A DNA stretch of 8,945 nt from an uncultured Collinsella sp. (GTDB lineage: Bacteria; Actinomycetota; Coriobacteriia; Coriobacteriales; Coriobacteriaceae). The position numbers were made by a program, and so were the translations under genes. The notes under the pieces are model-generated. The model was not told the DNA's origin and did no database searches. It worked only from the letters and a program-made list of their open reading frames with translations. This document shows, piece after piece, positions 6,238-8,945 of the stretch. The DNA lies in assembly GCA_900547835.1 (NCBI GenBank), contig URIJ01000078.1, forward strand, positions 1-8,945, read 5' to 3'. Positions within the stretch are counted from its first letter, which is position 1. Each line of letters opens with the position of its first letter.

Positions 6238-6443
6238 ATCTGTAACACCAAGCCAGCGAAAATGGCTTTAACTGTTACAGATTTAGACGAACCGTTCGGC
6301 CGTCAGCCCAACGTCTTGATCTGTAACACCAGGCGGCATATTTGGTCTCTAACTGTTACAGATTGAGATGCGGCGTGGGCGGCCGGCACAATATCTCGAT
6401 CTGTAACAACTGCAGGGCTCAACGGACTCCAACTGTTACAGAT
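6238..6443. repeat. Array of three 45-bp inverted-repeat units (ATCTGTAACA / TGTTACAGAT)
   Basis: Three units occur at 6238-6282, 6319-6363 and 6399-6443. Each has the left arm ATCTGTAACA, a 25-nt middle, and the perfectly complementary right arm TGTTACAGAT. The arms are identical in all three units, the middles differ, and the start-to-start distances are 81 and 80 bp. Conservation extends outward (TCTCG or TCTTG before the left arm; TTTAGA or TTGAGA after the right arm), and AAC always precedes the right arm. The gaps between units are 36 and 35 bp. The array lies between converging genes and contains no credible ORF. I do not recognise its function. Confidence 0.9.
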
Positions 6444-6466
6444 TGAGACAAAACGATCAGGCAAGT

Positions 6467-6506
6467 CCAAAACCACCACAAAGGTGTCCCCATCGTGGTG
6501 GTTTGG
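6467..6506. repeat. Imperfect hairpin with GGTGTCCCC segment
   Basis: CCAAAACCACCAC (6467-6479) pairs with GTGGTGGTTTGG (6495-6506) with one unpaired A. The 15-nt loop contains AAAGGTGTCCCC. The CCACAAAGG side resembles the stem of the terminator at 6136-6175, so this looks like a diverged member of the same family. Neither strand shows a convincing T-tract. Confidence 0.6.
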
Positions 6507-6519
6507 GCGGTCGGCATAG

Positions 6520-6557
6520 AAAAAGTCCCCGCCGAGCGTGTGCTCGACAGGGACTTT
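6520..6557 (-). terminator. Intrinsic terminator of the nfn operon
   Basis: Read on the minus strand, AAAGTCCC (6557-6550) pairs with GGGACTTT (6529-6522), an inner GAGC/GCTC hairpin sits inside, and the stem runs into TTTTT at 6524-6520. It lies 28 nt beyond the stop codon of the minus-strand gene ending at 6586. Confidence 0.85.
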
Positions 6558-6585
6558 GCCGTTTAATGGCTAGCGCTGAGGGTGA

Positions 6586-7995
6586 TTACTCGCCCAGCAG
6601 GCTCTTGGTGATGGAAGCGGCGGCCTTCTTGCCAGCGCCCATCGCCAGAATGACCGTAGCGGCACCGGTGACGATGTCGCCGCCGGCCCAGATGCGGGGA
6701 TCGGTGGTCTGGCCGGTCTCCTCGTCGGCGACGATGTAGCCCCACTTGTTGAGCTCCATCTTGCCGCCGATCTTCTTTGCGAAGGGGTTGGCGTTGGTGC
6801 CGATAGCCGAGATTGCGACGTCGCAGGGGATCTCCTCGATGGCGCCCTCGATGGGCACCGGGCGACGACGGCCGGACTCGTCAGGCTCGCCGAGCTCCAT
6901 CTTCTGGACCTTGACGGCGCACACGGAGCCGTCTTCGCCAGCGACAAACTCGAGCGGGGAAACGAGCGGCAGAACCTCGACGCCCTCGGCCTTGGCGTGG
7001 TGCAGCTCGGCACGACGGCAGGGCATCTCGTCCTCGGTACGACGGTAGGCGATGATGGCGTGCTCGGCGCCCAGACGCTTGGCGGTACGGACGGCGTCCA
7101 TAGCCACGTTGCCGCCACCAAAGACGACGACGTTCTTGCCGTGCTTGGTGGGGGTGTCGTACTCGGGGAACTTGTTGGCCTTCATCAGGTTCACGCGGGT
7201 GAGGTACTCGTTGGCGAAGAAGACGTTGGGCAGGTTCTCGCCGGGGACGTTGAGGAACTTGGGCAGGCCAGCGCCGGTCGCCACGTAGATGGCGTCGAAG
7301 CCCTGCTCGAACAGCTCCTCGGCCGTGGCCATGTTGCCCACGACGGAGTTGTACTCAAACTTGACGCCCATGTCCTCCAGGCCGTCGATCTCGCGCTTGA
7401 CGACCGCCTTGGGCAGACGGAACTCGGGGATGCCGTAGACCAGCACGCCGCCGCCGGTGAAGAAGGCCTCGAAGACGGTAACGTCAAAGCCGTTACGGGC
7501 GAGCTCGCCGGCGCAGGTGATGCCGGACGGGCCGGAGCCAACGACGGCGACCTTCTTGCCGTTCTTGGGGGCCATCTTGGGCGTGGAGGCGAGCTCGGGG
7601 CGGTCACCCAGGAAGCGCTCGAGCTGGCCGATGGCCACGGGCTCGGACTTCTTACCACGGATGCACTTGCCCTCGCACTGGTTCTCCTGCGGGCAGACGC
7701 GGCCGCAGATGGCGGGAAGCATGGAGTCCTCGCGGATGGTATCGAGAGCGCCGCCGAAGTCCTTCGCGCGGATCTGCTCGATAAAGCGGGGGATGTTGAT
7801 GTTGACGGGGCAGCCCTCAACACAGAACGGCTTCTTGCAGTTGAGGCAGCGCTCGGCCTCGGCCAGCGCCATCTCCTCGGTGAAGCCCTTGTCGACGGGG
7901 CGGAAGTCGCAGGCGCGCTCGGCAGCCGGCTCCTCGTTATCGGGGGTGCGGGGCGACTTCATATCGGCAACGAAACGACCGTTAACTAGTGGCAT
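6586..7995 (-). CDS. nfnB: NfnB-type flavoprotein subunit (GltD/GltA-like oxidoreductase)
   Basis: This 469-residue cytoplasmic flavoprotein is related to the glutamate synthase small subunit and is predicted to be the large subunit of NADH-dependent reduced ferredoxin:NADP+ oxidoreductase. N-terminal Cys50, 53, 58 and 62 (CLNCKKPFC..GC) and Cys97, 101, 107 and 111 (CGRVCPQENQCEGKC) fit two [4Fe-4S] clusters; Glu104 of the CPQE motif corresponds to a Glu reported as an unusual cluster ligand in studied Nfn enzymes. VVGSGPSG (151-158) binds FAD, and VFGGGNVAMD (291-300) with YRRTEDEMP (317-325) suits NADP(H). WAGGD (436-440) completes the FAD site. Its ATG overlaps the end of the upstream subunit gene by 10 nt, implying coupling. 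No glutamate synthase large subunit is in the window, and the FNR-like partner favours Nfn over GltD; sulfide dehydrogenase SudA is the same family. Confidence 0.88.
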   Translation of the reverse strand: MPLVNGRFVADMKSPRTPDNEEPAAERACDFRPVDKGFTEEMALAEAERCLNCKKPFCVEGCPVNINIPRFIEQIRAKDFGGALDTIREDSMLPAICGRVCPQENQCEGKCIRGKKSEPVAIGQLERFLGDRPELASTPKMAPKNGKKVAVVGSGPSGITCAGELARNGFDVTVFEAFFTGGGVLVYGIPEFRLPKAVVKREIDGLEDMGVKFEYNSVVGNMATAEELFEQGFDAIYVATGAGLPKFLNVPGENLPNVFFANEYLTRVNLMKANKFPEYDTPTKHGKNVVVFGGGNVAMDAVRTAKRLGAEHAIIAYRRTEDEMPCRRAELHHAKAEGVEVLPLVSPLEFVAGEDGSVCAVKVQKMELGEPDESGRRRPVPIEGAIEEIPCDVAISAIGTNANPFAKKIGGKMELNKWGYIVADEETGQTTDPRIWAGGDIVTGAATVILAMGAGKKAAASITKSLLGE

Positions 7996-8825
7996 GCGCA
8001 GCTCTTTTCCTCATAGGCCTTGAGGGACGCGCCCTCTTCGGAACGGTAAGCGGCCTGGCGGGCACGAAGGTCATCCCAGTCGACCAGGGTGGCATCGAAG
8101 TCGGGGCCGTCGACGCAAGCGAACTTGGTCACGCCGCCCACCTCGACGCGGCAGCAGCCGCACATGCCGGTGCCGTCAACCATGATGGGGTTGAGCGACG
8201 CGGTGATGGGGGTGTCGTACTTCTGGGCGGTGAGGGTCGAGAACTTCATCATCGGAACGGGGCCGACGCAGAAGACCTGGCTCACGGCCTTGTCCTGCAG
8301 CAGGCGCTCCAGCGGAGCGGTGACAACGCCCTGCTCGCCGTAGGAACCGTCATCGGTAGTGATGTGGAGGTGGTCTTCGTCGAGGAGCTCGCGGAACTGG
8401 TCCTCCATGAGCAGGAGGTCCTTGGTGCGGGCGCCCATGATGGCGTGCACCTCGTGGCCGGTCTCGACCAGGTGCTTGGCGACCGGGAAGGCAATTGCCA
8501 GGCCGACGCCGCCGCCAATGACGGCGCAGGGGCCCTCGGCCATCTCGGTGGGAACGCCCAGCGGGCCCACGACGTCGCGCAGCGACTCGCCGGCCTCGTA
8601 GGTGGACAGCATCTCGGTGGTCTTGCCGATCACCATGAAGATGAACTCGACCCAGCCCTCGTCACCGTTCCAGCCGGCCAGGGTAAACGGGACGCGCTCG
8701 CCCGTCTCGTTGGCGCGGACCATGAGGAACTGTCCAGCGTGCGCATGTTTGGCGATTGCAGGCGCCTCGATGCGGAACTTGAACACCTTCTCCGAGAACT
8801 GCGTCTTCTCCAGGATCTTATACAT
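7986..8825 (-). CDS. nfnA: NfnA-type ferredoxin-NADP+ reductase subunit (FAD, [2Fe-2S])
   Basis: This 279-residue protein is predicted to be the small subunit, partner of the flavoprotein encoded next. RVPFTLA (44-50) is the FAD-binding segment of the ferredoxin reductase fold, and VIGGGVGLAIAFPVAKHL (102-119) is the nucleotide-binding part that would take NAD(H). Near the end, VDGTGMCGCCRV and FACVDGPDFD place Asp217, Cys222, Cys225 and Cys237 as the expected three-Cys, one-Asp ligands of a [2Fe-2S] cluster. Cys224 is an extra cysteine in this loop, and the protein ends SCACH, also unusual. ATG at 8825 is preceded by GAGAGGGG, a strong ribosome site. It is the first gene of the two-gene operon. 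PyrK or sulfide dehydrogenase SudB annotations are alternatives within the same family; the fused-order partner argues for NfnA/SudB. Confidence 0.88.
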   Translation of the reverse strand: MYKILEKTQFSEKVFKFRIEAPAIAKHAHAGQFLMVRANETGERVPFTLAGWNGDEGWVEFIFMVIGKTTEMLSTYEAGESLRDVVGPLGVPTEMAEGPCAVIGGGVGLAIAFPVAKHLVETGHEVHAIMGARTKDLLLMEDQFRELLDEDHLHITTDDGSYGEQGVVTAPLERLLQDKAVSQVFCVGPVPMMKFSTLTAQKYDTPITASLNPIMVDGTGMCGCCRVEVGGVTKFACVDGPDFDATLVDWDDLRARQAAYRSEEGASLKAYEEKSCACH

Positions 8826-8891
8826 AGAACCCCTCTCTTGTTAGGGCCGCCGAACCGTGCCTCCACGGAAATGGACGGTAGCCCGAGTAAA

Positions 8892-8926
8892 ACCGTACGC
8901 GCACAGGCGTTGTGCAGACATACGGT
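8892..8926 (-). other. Leader hairpin of the nfn operon
   Basis: ACCGTA (8892-8897) pairs with TACGGT (8921-8926) and GCACA (8901-8905) with TGTGC (8911-8915). On the minus strand the stem ends in GGTTTT. It starts about where transcription from the -10 box at 8936-8931 would begin, so it would cap the 5' end of the mRNA; it could also be an operator straddling the start site. Confidence 0.5.
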
Positions 8927-8930
8927 GCAA

Positions 8931-8936
8931 ATTATA
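8931..8936 (-). promoter_or_regulatory. -10 box of the nfn promoter
   Basis: The minus strand reads TATAAT, a perfect -10 hexamer, about 105 nt upstream of the nfnA start. Its -35 element would lie past the right edge of the window and cannot be judged. Transcription would start near 8924, giving a leader of roughly 100 nt. Confidence 0.6.
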
Positions 8937-8945
8937 CCCTCATGG

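Noticed and set aside
6238..6443. CRISPR array
   Set aside because: Repeats are only 10 bp and alternate in orientation, there are just three units, and no cas gene is near.
6238..6443. Integron attC sites or phage attachment sites
   Set aside because: The arms do not carry the GTTRRRY core site, no integrase is present, and no gene cassette lies between units.
6997..7989. Plus-strand open frame (330 codons) opposite nfnB
   Set aside because: It mirrors the codon bias of nfnB, gives low-complexity Leu/Gly/Ala/Asp-rich protein, and has no domain.
6586..7995. Assignment as glutamate synthase small subunit GltD
   Set aside because: There is no large GltB subunit next to it, and the partner is an FNR-like [2Fe-2S] protein, which fits the Nfn/Sud pair better.

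Overview
The window looks like chromosomal DNA of a high-GC, Gram-positive gut anaerobe. The best guess is a Collinsella-like member of the Coriobacteriia. This rests on the GC-rich codon use, the strong Shine-Dalgarno sites, a predicted Nfn-type ferredoxin/NAD(P) enzyme, and the many intergenic GGGGACAG/CTGTCCCC hairpins I associate with that group. The assignment is an inference, not a proof.

Layout. (1) 1-264 is the 3' end of a PTS EIIA gene. (2) 436-1656 encodes a membrane-anchored parvulin-type foldase, followed at 1711-2154 by a GatB/YqeY-domain protein and a strong terminator. (3) 2428-5457 is a complete polar amino acid ABC importer, in the order ATPase, Tat-type binding lipoprotein, permease, permease. 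Its sequence resembles the glutamate/aspartate branch. A cytidylate-kinase-like P-loop protein follows at 5506-6129, separated by a hairpin repeat. (4) 6130-6585 is a 456-bp gap between converging genes that is packed with inverted repeats. It holds a terminator, a second hairpin, an array of three 45-bp inverted-repeat units on an 80-81 bp period, a degenerate hairpin, and the terminator of the opposite operon. (5) On the minus strand, 8825 down to 6586 is a two-gene operon for the two subunits of an NfnAB-type (NADH-dependent ferredoxin:NADP+) oxidoreductase. It has a perfect TATAAT -10 box and a structured leader at the right edge.

How the genes fit together. The ABC importer is one transcription unit that brings in an acidic or polar amino acid. 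NfnAB would balance reduced ferredoxin, NADH and NADPH in an anaerobe. The foldase would act on exported proteins. I see no defence system, phage, transposase gene, tRNA or rRNA. The least explained material is non-coding: the three-unit ATCTGTAACA/TGTTACAGAT array at 6238-6443, and a family of hairpins with a constant GGGACAG-type core and differing arms that occupies every gap longer than about 60 bp between complete genes, plus one 48-bp gap.
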